DNA of 64,000 bases from Chelatococcus sambhunathii. Its GTDB lineage: Bacteria > Pseudomonadota > Alphaproteobacteria > Rhizobiales > Methylopilaceae. The stretch is from the NCBI GenBank assembly GCA_031316315.1, contig JADBEO010000014.1, forward strand, positions 29,223 to 93,222, given 5' to 3'. A program made the translations under genes and the position numbers. Shown in pieces: positions 32,082 to 41,873 of this stretch (position 1 is the stretch's first letter; every line of letters starts with the position of its first letter). Below the pieces are notes generated by a model. That model was not told the origin of the DNA. It ran no database searches and worked only from the letters and a program-made list of their open reading frames with translations.

Positions 32082-32767
32082 TGGCGCGCGAGGCTCCCCG
32101 GCAGTTTCCCCTCGACCTGCCCGTCGACGCGCGACTCGGCGCCGAGGACTACTTCGTCGCGGACGCCAACCGCGCAGCTCATGGTCTGGTGACCCGCTGG
32201 CCGGACTGGCCGGACCGGATCGTCCTGCTTACGGGCCCCGAAGGCTCGGGCAAGACGCATCTCGGCGCGATCTGGGCCGATCGGTCCGGAGCGGCGACGG
32301 CCGCCGGCGCAGGCGAGGCGCTCGATCACGCGCAGTCGTCCGAGACGCCGCGGATCCTGCTCGACGATTGCGACGGGGAGGGCGCCGACGAGACGGCGCT
32401 GTTTCATCTGCTCAACGCCATACGGGAGCGGCGGGGCCATCTCCTGCTGACCGCGCGCGGCACGCCGACGCTGCTCTGGCCGAAGCTGCCGGACCTCGCT
32501 TCGCGCATGCGAGCGCTGCCGGTGGCGCGTCTCGAGCCGCCGGACGACGCGACGGCGCGCGCCGTGCTCGTGAAGCTGCTGGACGACCGGCAGCTGAGAG
32601 TGGAGGCTGACGTCGTCGAATTTCTGGCGCGGCGCTGCGAGCGCTCGCTCGGCGCGATCCGGGCGCTCGTCGAGGCGCTCGACCGCGAATCGCTCGCGCG
32701 CGGGCGCGCGGTCGGACGGGGACTTGCGTCGGATGTGCTGTCGCGCATCTGGGAGGGAACGGAGTGA
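32081..32767 (+). CDS. hdaA: DnaA-homologous regulator of replication (HdaA/Hda)
   Basis: A 228-residue AAA+ protein. It starts with a beta-clamp-binding motif, QFPLDL (residues 8-13), comparable with the clamp motif at the N-terminus of E. coli Hda. Walker A is '[17 protein letters not shown]' and Walker B lies near '[10 protein letters not shown]'. There is no DnaA-type DNA-binding domain, as expected for Hda. It would stimulate ATP hydrolysis by DnaA at clamp-loaded replisomes (RIDA). The gene overlaps ppk by 4 bases (GTGA). Confidence 0.9.
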   Translation: MAREAPRQFPLDLPVDARLGAEDYFVADANRAAHGLVTRWPDWPDRIVLLTGPEGSGKTHLGAIWADRSGAATAAGAGEALDHAQSSETPRILLDDCDGEGADETALFHLLNAIRERRGHLLLTARGTPTLLWPKLPDLASRMRALPVARLEPPDDATARAVLVKLLDDRQLRVEADVVEFLARRCERSLGAIRALVEALDRESLARGRAVGRGLASDVLSRIWEGTE

Positions 32768-35058
32768 GCGTTGCGAAGCCGTCACAGGACCGTCGTATGG
32801 AACCGGCTCTTCCCCGCCGGCGCCCCATCGCGCGCCGGCCTGACGAGGTCGCCGAGCCCATGACCGAGAACGTCACCGAAACGCCGCGCGCGGCGGTCGC
32901 CGAAGTCCATCTCGAAGCGCCTGAGCCGGTGGAGCATGCGGTCGAGAACGCGGACCCCGCGCGCTTCGTCAATCGCGAAGTCTCGTGGATCGGCTTCAAC
33001 CGGCGGGTTCTCGAAGAGGCGTCGAACGCCCATCATCCGCTGCTCGAGCAGCTGAGATTCCTGTCGATTTCGGCCAACAACCTCGACGAGTTCTTCATGG
33101 TCCGGGTCGCCGGCCTGCGTGGGCAGGCCAAGACCGGCCTGACCGAGATCAGTCCGGACGGCCTGACCCCCGCCGAACAGCTCACGCGCATCGGCGAGCT
33201 GGTCTCCTCGCTGGCGCACGACCAGCAGAAGCGCTGGCTTGAGCTGCGCGCGCAGCTCGCCGACGTGGGCGTGCGGCTCGTCGAGGGGCCCGATCTCAAG
33301 AAGACGGAGAAGGTCTGGCTTGAGGATTATTTCCTCAACTATGTCTTCCCTGTCCTGACGCCGCTTGCGGTCGATCCGGCGCATCCGTTCCCCTTCATCC
33401 CGAACCTCGGCTTCACCATCGCGCTGCAGCTCGCGCGCCAGTCCGACGGCAGGCCGCTCAACGCGCTGATCCGCATGCCGGCGCGGATCGAGCGCTTCAT
33501 CCGACTGCCCGACAGCGACAAGGACAGCCGCTTCATCAGCCTCGAGCAGGTGATCGGCCTGTTCATCGGCCGCCTGTTCCCCGGATACGCCGTGACGGCG
33601 CAAGCCGGCTTCCGCGTCATCCGCGACAGCGACCTCGAAGTCGAGGAAGAAGCCGAGGACCTGGTGCGCACCTTCGAGAGCGCGCTGAAGCGCCGCCGCC
33701 GCGGCTCGGTGATCCGGCTCGAGGTCGAGAACACCATGCCGCCGGAGCTGCGCGCCTTCGTCGTCGCGGCGCTCAATGTCGCCGACGACGAGGTGTTCGT
33801 CGTGGACGGCGTGCTGGCGCTCGGCGACCTCAGCCAGATCGTCTCGATCGATCGCTCGGACCTCAAGTTCAAGCCGTACAATCCGCGCTTCCCCGAGCGC
33901 ATCCGCGAACACGCCGGCGACGTCTTCGCGGCGATCCGCGAGAAGGATTTCATCGTCCACCACCCCTACGAATCCTTCGACGCGGTGGTGCAGTTCCTCT
34001 ATCAGGCCGCGCGTGATCCGAACGTCGTCGCGATCAAGCAGACGCTCTATCGCACCTCATCGGACAGCCCGATCGTACGCGCCCTCGCCGAGGCGGCGGA
34101 GGCCGGCAAATCGGTGACGGCGCTCGTCGAGCTCAAGGCCCGCTTCGACGAGGAGGCGAACATCCGCTGGTCGCGCGATCTCGAGCGCGCAGGCGTGCAG
34201 GTCGTGTTCGGCTTCATCGAGCTGAAGACGCATTCCAAGCTCTCGCTCGTGGTGCGTCGCGACGGTGGGAGCCTCGTCACCTATTGCCACGTCGGCACGG
34301 GCAACTACCACCCGATCACGGCTCGCATTTACACGGACCTGTCTTTCTTTACGGCCGACCCGGTGATCGGACGCGATGTCGGGCGGCTGTTCAACTTCAT
34401 CACCGGCTACGCCGAGCCGGACGAGCTCGAGCTGATGGCGGCCTCGCCGCATACGCTGCGCAAGCGCTTCCTGCAACATGTCGACGAGGAGATCGCTCAC
34501 GCCAAGGCGGGCCGGCCCGCGGCGATATGGGGCAAGTGCAACAGCCTGATCGATCCGAAGGTGATCGAGGCGCTCTACGCCGCGAGCGCAGCGGGCGTGC
34601 GGATCGACTTCGTGGTGCGCGGCATGTGCTCACTGCGTCCGGGCGTGCCGGGGCTCTCGGAGAACATCCGCGTCAAGTCGATCGTCGGCCGGTTCCTCGA
34701 GCACAGCCGTATCTACGCCTTCGGCAACGGACACGGGCTTCCCTCGCCGCAGGCGCACGTCTACATCTCCTCCGCCGATCTGATGCAGCGGAACCTCGAC
34801 AGGCGGGTCGAGGCCATGCTGCCGATCAAGAACCCTACGGTGCACGAGCAGGTGCTGGACCAGATCATGGTGGCCAACCTGAAGGACAATCAGCAGAGCT
34901 GGAAGGTCCTGCCGGACGGAACCTCGCGGCGCATTGCGCCGGCCGAGGGCGAGGAGCCGTTCAACGCGCATCAGTATTTCATGACCAATCCGAGCCTCTC
35001 CGGCCGCGGCAAGTCCGTGAAGACCTCGTCGCCGCGCAGGCTCGCGAAGCGTGGCTGA
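32764..35058 (+). CDS. ppk: polyphosphate kinase 1
   Basis: A 764-residue Ppk1 synthesising polyphosphate from ATP. After a ~60-residue variable N-terminus, the head domain starts at '[21 protein letters not shown]'. The phospholipase-D-like catalytic halves contain '[18 protein letters not shown]', '[10 protein letters not shown]' with the phospho-His, '[11 protein letters not shown]' and, in the second half, '[19 protein letters not shown]'. The GTG at 32764 overlaps the end of hdaA; internal ATGs exist in the variable N-terminus. It is co-transcribed with ppx, which starts 6 bp after ppk ends. Confidence 0.96.
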   Translation: MSVAKPSQDRRMEPALPRRRPIARRPDEVAEPMTENVTETPRAAVAEVHLEAPEPVEHAVENADPARFVNREVSWIGFNRRVLEEASNAHHPLLEQLRFLSISANNLDEFFMVRVAGLRGQAKTGLTEISPDGLTPAEQLTRIGELVSSLAHDQQKRWLELRAQLADVGVRLVEGPDLKKTEKVWLEDYFLNYVFPVLTPLAVDPAHPFPFIPNLGFTIALQLARQSDGRPLNALIRMPARIERFIRLPDSDKDSRFISLEQVIGLFIGRLFPGYAVTAQAGFRVIRDSDLEVEEEAEDLVRTFESALKRRRRGSVIRLEVENTMPPELRAFVVAALNVADDEVFVVDGVLALGDLSQIVSIDRSDLKFKPYNPRFPERIREHAGDVFAAIREKDFIVHHPYESFDAVVQFLYQAARDPNVVAIKQTLYRTSSDSPIVRALAEAAEAGKSVTALVELKARFDEEANIRWSRDLERAGVQVVFGFIELKTHSKLSLVVRRDGGSLVTYCHVGTGNYHPITARIYTDLSFFTADPVIGRDVGRLFNFITGYAEPDELELMAASPHTLRKRFLQHVDEEIAHAKAGRPAAIWGKCNSLIDPKVIEALYAASAAGVRIDFVVRGMCSLRPGVPGLSENIRVKSIVGRFLEHSRIYAFGNGHGLPSPQAHVYISSADLMQRNLDRRVEAMLPIKNPTVHEQVLDQIMVANLKDNQQSWKVLPDGTSRRIAPAEGEEPFNAHQYFMTNPSLSGRGKSVKTSSPRRLAKRG

Positions 35059-35064
35059 AGCAGC

Positions 35065-36612
35065 GTGAAGTCAGAAGTCAGGGAGCCGTCCCGAAACCGC
35101 TCGTCGGAGCGACTGAGCCCCGGCCGGCTACCCTATGGACCGCCGGTCGGCATCATCGACATCGGCTCGAACTCGGTCCGCCTCGTGGTCTATGAGGGGC
35201 TGTGCCGCAGCCCGACGGCCATGTTCAACGAGAAGGAGCTTTGCGCCCTCGGCCGGTCGGTCGCGATCACGAACCGGCTCGCGGACGAGTCCGTCGAGCG
35301 GGCCTTTTCGGCGCTCAGGCGCTTCAAGACCCTCGCGGACGGCATGAAGGTCGGGCGGATCCACGTGCTCGCCACCGCCGCCGCGCGCGACGCCGAGAAC
35401 GGGCCCGAATTCATCCGAGAGGCGGAGAAGATCTGCGGCGCGCCGGTGGAACTGCTTTCGGGCAAGCGCGAGGCGCATCTGTCCGCGATGGGCGTCGTCT
35501 CCGGCTTCTTCCGTCCGAACGGGGTCGTGGGCGATCTCGGCGGCGGCAGCCTCGAACTGGTCAACGTGGCCACCAAGCGGATCGGCCCCGGGGTCACGCA
35601 TCCGCTTGGCGGCATCCGCCTGCAGGACGTTTCGGACCGATCAATCAAGAAGGCCGACCGGATCGTCCGCGACGCCCTCGAGGACTCGCGCGAACTCGAG
35701 AAACTCAAGGGCCGTACGTTCTACGCCGTCGGCGGCACGTGGCGCGGCATCGCGCATCTCCACATGGTGCAGAAGCATTACGCGCTGCACGTGCTGCACG
35801 GCTATACGATCCCGGCCAAGGAGGCGCTGGAGTTCTGCCGGCTCGTCCGCCGGGTCGACGCCGACACGCTGCCGGCGGCCGGCGTGGTCTCCGCGGACCG
35901 GCGCCCGCTGCTCGCCTACGGCGCGCTCGTGCTCGAACACATCATCCGCATCGGCAAGCCCAAGGAGGTCGTGATGTCCGGCCTCGGCGTGCGCGAAGGG
36001 CTGCTCTACGAGCTTCTCGATGACGAGGCCCGGCGCGAGGACGCGCTGCTGACCTCCGCCCGCGATCTCGGCTGGCTCCGCGCACGGGCGCCGCGACACG
36101 GCGACGACCTGATCGAGTGGACCGACCGGCTGTTCCGCTCGGCGGAGATCGAGGAGACCGCCGACGAGCGTCGTTGGCGGCACGCCGCCTGCCACCTGTC
36201 GGACCTCGCCTGGCGCGCCCATCCGGACTATCGCGGCGAACAGGCGCTCGACGTGATCGCGCACGCAGCCTTCATGGGCGTCGACCATCCCGGCCGCGCC
36301 TATATGGCGCTGGCGATCTTCTACCGCCACATGGGGTTGCTCGACGACGAGGCGAGCCCTCGCATCCGCGAGCTGGCCTCGACCCGAATCCTCGATCGCG
36401 CTCGCACCCTCGGCGGGGCGATGCGCGTCGCCTACCTCGTCTCGGGCGCGGTCCCCGGCATTCTGCCGCGTGCGCCGCTGACGCTGAAGAAGGGCGCCCT
36501 CATGCTCAAGCTCCCGGCGGAGCTCGGAGATCTGGGTAGCGACAAGCTGAAAAGTCGGCTGAGCAAACTCGGAAAACTGCTTGGTCGGACGACGAATATC
36601 GCGATCGTCTGA
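35065..36612 (+). CDS. ppx: exopolyphosphatase / guanosine pentaphosphate phosphohydrolase family (Ppx/GppA)
   Basis: A 515-residue ASKHA-fold phosphatase. 'VGIIDIGSNSVRLVVYEG' is phosphate-1, 'GVVGDLGGGSLELVN' phosphate-2, and the C-terminal helical HD-like part contains 'EIEETADERRWRHAACHL'. It hydrolyses polyphosphate, and in some species pppGpp, so with ppk it sets the polyP level. The GTG at 35065 is only 6 bp after ppk. It is the last gene of the unit. Many alphaproteobacteria continue with rnd; here a convergent PhzF gene follows instead. Confidence 0.95.
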   Translation: MKSEVREPSRNRSSERLSPGRLPYGPPVGIIDIGSNSVRLVVYEGLCRSPTAMFNEKELCALGRSVAITNRLADESVERAFSALRRFKTLADGMKVGRIHVLATAAARDAENGPEFIREAEKICGAPVELLSGKREAHLSAMGVVSGFFRPNGVVGDLGGGSLELVNVATKRIGPGVTHPLGGIRLQDVSDRSIKKADRIVRDALEDSRELEKLKGRTFYAVGGTWRGIAHLHMVQKHYALHVLHGYTIPAKEALEFCRLVRRVDADTLPAAGVVSADRRPLLAYGALVLEHIIRIGKPKEVVMSGLGVREGLLYELLDDEARREDALLTSARDLGWLRARAPRHGDDLIEWTDRLFRSAEIEETADERRWRHAACHLSDLAWRAHPDYRGEQALDVIAHAAFMGVDHPGRAYMALAIFYRHMGLLDDEASPRIRELASTRILDRARTLGGAMRVAYLVSGAVPGILPRAPLTLKKGALMLKLPAELGDLGSDKLKSRLSKLGKLLGRTTNIAIV

Positions 36613-36654
36613 TCGCGCGGCGTCGCCGCTTGCGGCGCCGGAGAGCTCGCACAG

Positions 36655-37554
36655 CTACCGAACGAACAGCGTCCCCTCCGCCGTGACCACGGCCGTTCCG
36701 CCGATCGTCGCCGAAACGAGCGCGCCGCGCTCGATCGTCATGCCGAGTTCGATGACGCTTGGTCGGCCCATTTCGTAGCCTTGCCCGATACGGAACGTGT
36801 GCGTGCCGTCCGCTGGCCGGTCGAAGGCGGCGAGCACGCCGGCGAAGGCGGCCGCCGCCGATCCGGTGGCCGGATCCTCGCCGATGCCGGGCTCGAGCAT
36901 GCGCGCCCGGAATGCGAGCGAGGGATCGCCGGTCTCGCGCGTATAGAGAAAGCAGCCGATGTCCTCGCCGAAAACGGCGCGCCACAAGGTCGGGTCGATC
37001 CGCGCTCGTCCGAGGGCCTCAAGCGACCTGATCGGGGCGAAGCAAAACGTGTTGCCGGCTTCGAATCTCGAGACCGGATGGCCTTCATCCCCGAGGTCGT
37101 CGGGCTCGAGACCTAGCGCGCCGGCGAGGCCCGCGGGCGACGGCGCCGTGCCGGTCGGGCTGGGAAGGCGCGGGATGACGAAGCGTCCATAGCCGGAGCG
37201 CCTGCCGGTGGCCCGAGCCTCGCATGCGATCGGTCCGACGCGCTCCTCGAGTTCGAACGTCGCCGCCGCGCCCTTTCCGGCCGCCGCGTCCATGAGGCCG
37301 AGCAGCACCGCCGCGCCGACCGTGGGGTGGCCCGCGAAGGGCAGTTCCTTGTGCGGCATGAAGATCCTGAGCCGCGCCTTGCGGCTCTCGTCCTCGGCCG
37401 GCAGCAGGAAGATCGTCTCCGACAAATTGAACTGTCGGGCGATGCGCTGCATCGCGGCGTCGTCGAGCCCGGCGGAGTCCAGCACGACAGCCAGCGGATT
37501 GCCGGTCAGGGAGGTGTCAGTGAAGACGTCGAGCACGACGTAGAGACGGGACAT
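36655..37554 (-). CDS. PhzF family isomerase/epimerase-like protein
   Basis: A 299-residue protein of the PhzF/YddE (diaminopimelate-epimerase-like) fold. Family marks: 'LDVFTDTSLTGNPLAVVLDS' at the N-terminus, 'ETIFLLPAED', 'RIFMPHKELPFAGHPTVGAA' and 'MLEPGIGEDPATGSAAAAF'. A phenazine role is not implied, as there are no other phenazine genes nearby; members are mostly isomerases of unknown substrate. Convergent with ppx and preceded by a small palindromic repeat. Confidence 0.9.
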   Translation of the reverse strand: MSRLYVVLDVFTDTSLTGNPLAVVLDSAGLDDAAMQRIARQFNLSETIFLLPAEDESRKARLRIFMPHKELPFAGHPTVGAAVLLGLMDAAAGKGAAATFELEERVGPIACEARATGRRSGYGRFVIPRLPSPTGTAPSPAGLAGALGLEPDDLGDEGHPVSRFEAGNTFCFAPIRSLEALGRARIDPTLWRAVFGEDIGCFLYTRETGDPSLAFRARMLEPGIGEDPATGSAAAAFAGVLAAFDRPADGTHTFRIGQGYEMGRPSVIELGMTIERGALVSATIGGTAVVTAEGTLFVR

Positions 37555-37602
37555 GGCTGGTCTGCCTATAGAGGCTTTAGGTCGCGCTGATCTAGACCGG
37601 CG

Positions 37603-37703
37603 CCGTCACCCCGGCCGAAGTGCCGGGGTCCATTCACGCCGCCATATCAAAAATGCGACGTTCCGTTTGCGGTAATCAGTCCCGGAACAGTCCGGGACGA
37701 CGG
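37603..37703. repeat. dispersed palindromic repeat
   Basis: The ends 'CCGTCACCCCGG' (from ~37603) and 'CCGGGACGACGG' (to 37703) are imperfect inverted copies, with internal shorter palindromes 'CCCCGGCC...GGCCGGGG'-like and 'GTCCCGGAACAGTCCGGGAC'. It belongs to the same class of intergenic element as 24439-24559 and the cluster at 46.7-48.0 kb. It lies between the PhzF and HerA-like genes. Confidence 0.7.
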
Positions 37704-37767
37704 CGGTGTTTCAAGCCGCTCGATCTGAAATCATCGCTCTTTAGCTGTTCGCAGCGATCCGCCACGC

Positions 37768-39234
37768 TCAAGCCGCGCCGAGTTCGGCGAGGCCCGGCGC
37801 GGTCCGCCAGCCGAGGTCGGGAAGCTCGGCGATGCGCGCGCCGCGCAGATCCGTCGCGGTCTGGATGAAGCCGCGCTCCTCCATATAGGCGAGCAGTCGA
37901 CGGGCCCGTCCCGTCGAGCGTGTGCCGTAGGCGCGCGCGATCTCCGCGTCGGAGGGGCAGGGCGCCTTGGCGAGGGCGGCCTTGGCGACCAGCAGAAAGA
38001 CGCCGCGCATGTCCTCGGGCAGAGAGGCGGAGACCAACGTGGCCTGATCCCAGGCGCCGTCCGCGCCGGCTTCTTCCGCGCCGACGCCGGCCTTGGCGAG
38101 GGCCAGCTCCTTCCGGAAGGACGGCAGGTCGAGCGGCTCGCCGGCGATGCGGGCGATCCGGCACCGGACCAAAAAGTCCTGGTAGAGCAGGGAGACGGGC
38201 TGAAAGCCCGCCTCCGGCTCGGCCATCATTTCTGTGATGACGGTCGCGATCGCACTCGCGCGTTCCGCGCCGGCGAAGAGGTCGGTCGCGGGCGGCGCCG
38301 CTTCCGGCCGGGCGGCGTCGAGCCGAGCCATCACCTCGTCCGCGGAGGGCGCCGGCGCTGCAGCGCGCGGGCGCGCCTCCTCCGCGCCCTTGCGGAAGAT
38401 CAGGCCGGCGGCGTCCTCCACGGCGGTCTCCGGCAGCGGCGTCAGCTTCGGGCCGCCGCCGCGCGCGGCCGTCTGAACCGGACCGATCCGCACCTGTTCG
38501 GGCTTCCGGCCGATCGCCGGGCCGAGCGCGACGAAGGCGCCGCGGTCGAGATTGCGGAAGGTCTCGGCCTGCCGCCGCTCCATGCCGAGCAGATCGGCGG
38601 CGCGCGCCATGTCGATGTCGAGGAAGGTGCGGCCCATCAGGAAATTCGAGGCCTCCGCCGCGACGTTCTTTGCGAGCTTGGCCAGCCGCTGCGTGGCGAT
38701 GACGCCGGCCAGGCCGCGCTTGCGGCCGCGGCACATCAGGTTGGTCATGGCGGCGAGCGACTGGCGGCGGCTCTCCTCGTCCGCGTCGGTCGCGGCCGCC
38801 GGCGCGAACAGCTGCGCCTCGTCCACCACCACGAGCATCGGATGCCAGACGTCGCGCTCAGCCTCGAACAGCCCGTTCAGGAAGGTCGCCGCGGCGCGCA
38901 TCTGCTTGTCGACCTCGAGCCCCTCAAGGTTGAAGACGACCGAAACGCGGTGCCGGCGCACGCGGTCGGCGATCGCCAGCAGATCGCGCTCGCAGGCCGC
39001 CGCGTCGATCACCACGTGGCCGAAGGCGTCGGCGAGGGTGACGAAGTCGCCCTCCGGGTCGATCACGCATTGCTGGACCCAAGGCGCGCTCTGCTCGAGC
39101 AGGCGCCGCAAGAGGTGCGACTTTCCGGAGCCCGAGTTGCCCTGGACGAGCAGGCGGGTGGCGAGCAGCTCCTCGAGGTCGAACGTCGCGCGCGTTCCGG
39201 CGGATTTGGCGCCGATGTCGATCTGTATGGTCAT
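37768..39234 (-). CDS. HerA-like ATPase / ATP-binding protein
   Basis: A 488-residue protein. Residues ~15-230 form an FtsK/HerA-like ATPase: Walker A 'LVQGNSGSGKSHLLRRLLE', Walker B 'HPMLVVVDEAQLFAPA', and 'ATQRLAKLAKNVAAEASN'. The C-terminal ~250 residues contain Pro/Ala-rich linker segments and a winged-helix-like end ('YGTRSTGRARRLLAYMEE'). I chose the ATG at 39234 (MTIQIDIGAK); the longer start at 39336 is non-conserved. HerA normally partners NurA or Mre11/Rad50, but none of these is adjacent. It may be a DNA translocase or part of a stand-alone repair or defence function. Unclear. Confidence 0.8.
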   Translation of the reverse strand: MTIQIDIGAKSAGTRATFDLEELLATRLLVQGNSGSGKSHLLRRLLEQSAPWVQQCVIDPEGDFVTLADAFGHVVIDAAACERDLLAIADRVRRHRVSVVFNLEGLEVDKQMRAAATFLNGLFEAERDVWHPMLVVVDEAQLFAPAAATDADEESRRQSLAAMTNLMCRGRKRGLAGVIATQRLAKLAKNVAAEASNFLMGRTFLDIDMARAADLLGMERRQAETFRNLDRGAFVALGPAIGRKPEQVRIGPVQTAARGGGPKLTPLPETAVEDAAGLIFRKGAEEARPRAAAPAPSADEVMARLDAARPEAAPPATDLFAGAERASAIATVITEMMAEPEAGFQPVSLLYQDFLVRCRIARIAGEPLDLPSFRKELALAKAGVGAEEAGADGAWDQATLVSASLPEDMRGVFLLVAKAALAKAPCPSDAEIARAYGTRSTGRARRLLAYMEERGFIQTATDLRGARIAELPDLGWRTAPGLAELGAA

Positions 39235-39372
39235 GGACTGGGGCAGAGTTCCGGCGCATGCGGCCCGCGCCGCGGCTGGACGGTGGCCGATCGCCCCGGC
39301 CAAGGCCACCGTCGGCCGCCGCTTTTCCCCAGCCAAGACGTTTTCCTAGGCCAAGGCGTCGGCGGCGACGGC

Positions 39373-39756
39373 TCAGCCCGCCGCGAGCGGCGTCTCGCGC
39401 GCGGTCTCGCCGAGCGCGATCAGCGCCTTACGCAGCTTGAGCACCTCGTCCTCGCTGAGCTTCTCGACCGCGATGAAGTCGTTGCGCGCCTCGGCGACGC
39501 GCACCAGCTCGTCCAGCTTGGCCTGGATGCCCGCGTTCTCGCGGTTCTGGGTGTTCTGGATGAGGAACACCATGAGGAAGGTGATGATGGTGGTGCCGGT
39601 GTTGATGACCAGCTGCCACGTGTCGGAGAAGCCGCAGAACGGCCCCGCGATCCCCCAAACGATGATGAGCAGGCAGCAGGAAACGAAACTCGCCGGGTGA
39701 CCGGCTGCCTCGGCGACGGCGTCCGCCGCCTTGCTGAATGCGTCGGTGATCTTCAT
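39373..39756 (-). CDS. low-affinity iron permease family protein
   Basis: A 127-residue membrane protein of the low-affinity iron permease family (PF04120-like). Two hydrophobic helices are seen ('FVSCCLLIIVWGIAGPFCGF' and 'TGTTIITFLMVFLIQNTQNR'), followed by a charged cytoplasmic helix ('IQAKLDELVRVAEARNDFI'). The name derives from fungal Fet4; bacterial members are short and not experimentally tied to iron transport. Located upstream of and parallel to the HerA-like gene. Confidence 0.88.
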   Translation of the reverse strand: MKITDAFSKAADAVAEAAGHPASFVSCCLLIIVWGIAGPFCGFSDTWQLVINTGTTIITFLMVFLIQNTQNRENAGIQAKLDELVRVAEARNDFIAVEKLSEDEVLKLRKALIALGETARETPLAAG

Positions 39757-39991
39757 GAGCTGAGACGCCTGGTGTGACAGGATCCTTCACGACCCCGTGA
39801 CCAAACGCCCGAAGGCCCGCCGCGGTTCACGCTTCTGTGATCGAAAATGCGCCCACGCAAGGTCAGGCTTCGGCGCCGCGCTTCTTCACGAACCGAGCAT
39901 CGCAGCCGTGCAAGAACGTCACGGCGGCGGCAGCGCCGTGGCGCTGCTACGATGGCGGAGTGTTGGTCGCTACTTTCGAGGAGCCGAAAAG

Positions 39992-40372
39992 ATGACCGCG
40001 ATCCGCGTTCTGGCGTGCTCTCTGGGTCTCGTTCTCGCGACGTCCGCCTTCGCGGCGGAGCCCGCCGTCGTCGCCGAGACGTCCAAGGGCAAGACGCTCA
40101 CCGACGCCAAGGGCATGACCTTGTACACGTTCGCCAACGACGCCGGCGGCAAGTCCGCCTGCGTCGACCAGTGCGCCGTCAACTGGCCGCCGCTCAAGGC
40201 GGAGGCCGGAGCCGCCGCCAGCGGCGACTGGACGGTGATCTCGCGCGCCGACGGCTCCTCCCAGTGGGCTTACAAGGGCAAGCCGCTCTACGCCTTCGTG
40301 AAGGACAAGAAGGCGGGCGACGTCACCGGCGACGGCCTGATGAACGGCGCCTGGAAGGTGGCGCAGCCGTAA
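39992..40372 (+). CDS. COG4315-like exported protein with YxFxxD motifs
   Basis: A 126-residue protein starting at ATG 39992, with a signal peptide ('MTAIRVLACSLGLVLATSAFA'). The mature part has two copies of the motif typical of this family: 'MTLYTFANDAGGKSACVDQC' and 'KPLYAFVKDKKAGD'. Two Cys in the first repeat (C-x3-C) could bind a ligand or form a disulfide. Function unknown; often found near electron-transfer or copper genes. The longer in-frame start at 39797 is rejected. Confidence 0.85.
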   Translation: MTAIRVLACSLGLVLATSAFAAEPAVVAETSKGKTLTDAKGMTLYTFANDAGGKSACVDQCAVNWPPLKAEAGAAASGDWTVISRADGSSQWAYKGKPLYAFVKDKKAGDVTGDGLMNGAWKVAQP

Positions 40373-40437
40373 CGCACGCTGGCCGCCAGTCCGGCGCGCC
40401 CTAGCTCGGGCGTCTCCTGCCGATCCGGAGCCGCCCG

Positions 40438-41136
40438 ATGAAGCCTCGCGTCACCTGCCTCATGCTGTCCTCGCTCGACGGAAGGCTGGGTTCTGGCCGG
40501 TCGGGGGACGGCGCGAAAGAGGAGATCGCCGCGCGCGGCCGCGCCTTCGAGGCGGCGCATGACGAACTCGCGCCGGACGCGTGGATCATCGGCCGCGTAA
40601 CGGGGGCCGAGATGTCGAAGGCTGCGGCCCACCCGCCGGCGGAGTTCGCGCCGCCGCCGCGCCCATATCATTTCGCGACGCGCGACGCCGGGGCCTACGG
40701 GATCATCGTCGACCCGTCTGGCAAGCTCCATTTCGACAAGCCGGACATTGGCGGCGACCACGTGGTCGTGCTGCTCGGCCGCGACGTCCCCGACGGCCAT
40801 CTCGCCGAACTCGCCGGGGACGGCGTCTCGTACCTCGTCAGCGAGGGCGCGGAGATCGACCTCGGCGCCGCGCTCGAGACGCTCGGCCGCGAGCTGAACC
40901 TCCGCCATGTCGCCGTCGAGGGCGGCGGCGGCGTCAACTGCGCCTTCCTGAAGGCCGGGCTCGTCGACGAGGTCATCGTCGTGATCTGGCCGTCGATCAA
41001 CGCGATCACCGGCGAGCGCGCCATCTTCGAGGCGGGCGAGGAGGGACTCGCCGACCGCCTCAAGCTCGATCTGACAAGCTGCGAGGCGAAGGACGGCGTC
41101 GTCCGGCTTCGCTACCGCGTGTCCATGCGGAGCTGA
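40438..41136 (+). CDS. dihydrofolate reductase-like family protein (RibD C-terminal type)
   Basis: A 232-residue protein of the RibD C-terminal/YwjB dihydrofolate reductase-like fold. 'PRVTCLMLSSLDGRLGSG' opens the domain, 'DAWIIGRVTGAEMSK' is the loop before the NADPH site, and 'VEGGGGVNCAFLKAGLVDEV' is the glycine-rich signature near the end. No pyrimidine deaminase domain is present, so it is not full-length RibD. A reductase of an undetermined substrate. Confidence 0.85.
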   Translation: MKPRVTCLMLSSLDGRLGSGRSGDGAKEEIAARGRAFEAAHDELAPDAWIIGRVTGAEMSKAAAHPPAEFAPPPRPYHFATRDAGAYGIIVDPSGKLHFDKPDIGGDHVVVLLGRDVPDGHLAELAGDGVSYLVSEGAEIDLGAALETLGRELNLRHVAVEGGGGVNCAFLKAGLVDEVIVVIWPSINAITGERAIFEAGEEGLADRLKLDLTSCEAKDGVVRLRYRVSMRS

Positions 41137-41148
41137 GCCGCCAGGCGA

Positions 41149-41176
41149 CGGCGCGACCGGCGTCTCCGTCGCGCCG
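41149..41176. terminator. hairpin between convergent genes
   Basis: CGGCGCGAC (41149-41157) and GTCGCGCCG (41168-41176) form a perfect 9-bp stem with a 10-base loop. It lies between two convergent stops and may end both transcripts. No T-run. Confidence 0.55.
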
Positions 41177-41186
41177 CCGTGCGGCG

Positions 41187-41705
41187 TCAGCTCGCGCGAC
41201 GCACCTCGTCACGAACCGGCAACCGCCAGTTCGGGCGGATGAAGTGGCAGGTGTAGCCGTTCGGGAAGCGCTCCAGATAGTCCTGATGCTCGGGCTCCGC
41301 CTCCCAGAACGGCCCCGCCGGCGCGACTTCCGTCACCACCTTTCCGGGCCACAGGCCCGAGGCGTCGACGTCCGCGATCGTCTCCTCGGCGACGCGCTTC
41401 TGCTCGTCGTCGAGATAGAAGATCGCCGAGCGGTAGCTCAGGCCCATGTCGTTGCCCTGCCGGTTCTTCGTGGTCGGATCGTGGATCTGGAAGAAGAACT
41501 CGAGCATGCGCCGGAAGCTCGTGACCGCCGGATCGTAGACGATCTCGATCCCCTCGGCGTGCGTGCCGTGGTTGCGGTAGGTGGCGTTCGGGACGTCGCC
41601 GCCGGTGTAGCCGACGCGGGTCGAGACCACGCCCGGCTGCTTCCGGATGAGGTCCTGCATGCCCCAGAAACAGCCGCCGGCAAGGATCGCGCGTTCGGTG
41701 GACAT
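41187..41705 (-). CDS. msrA: peptide-methionine (S)-S-oxide reductase
   Basis: A 172-residue MsrA that reduces (S)-methionine sulfoxide. The catalytic Cys is in '[17 protein letters not shown]' (GCFWG signature). '[19 protein letters not shown]' and '[11 protein letters not shown]' follow, and '[17 protein letters not shown]' completes the active site. The ATG at 41705 (MSTERAI) is chosen because the extra 20 residues from 41765 are non-conserved. Single gene, facing the DHFR-like gene. Confidence 0.96.
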   Translation of the reverse strand: MSTERAILAGGCFWGMQDLIRKQPGVVSTRVGYTGGDVPNATYRNHGTHAEGIEIVYDPAVTSFRRMLEFFFQIHDPTTKNRQGNDMGLSYRSAIFYLDDEQKRVAEETIADVDASGLWPGKVVTEVAPAGPFWEAEPEHQDYLERFPNGYTCHFIRPNWRLPVRDEVRRAS

Positions 41706-41873
41706 CTGCGGGCTCCTCGTTGTTCGTGACCGATGCAATATCGTGAGGCGACGCGGCTTTTGCAAAGCGCGCGTCGCAGGCTCTACGGCCGCAGACCCGG
41801 CGGCGTTACCGACTTCCCGAGCCGCCGCGCGGGATTATCTTCGACCACATCCCATCGATGACGGTGCGCAGAC

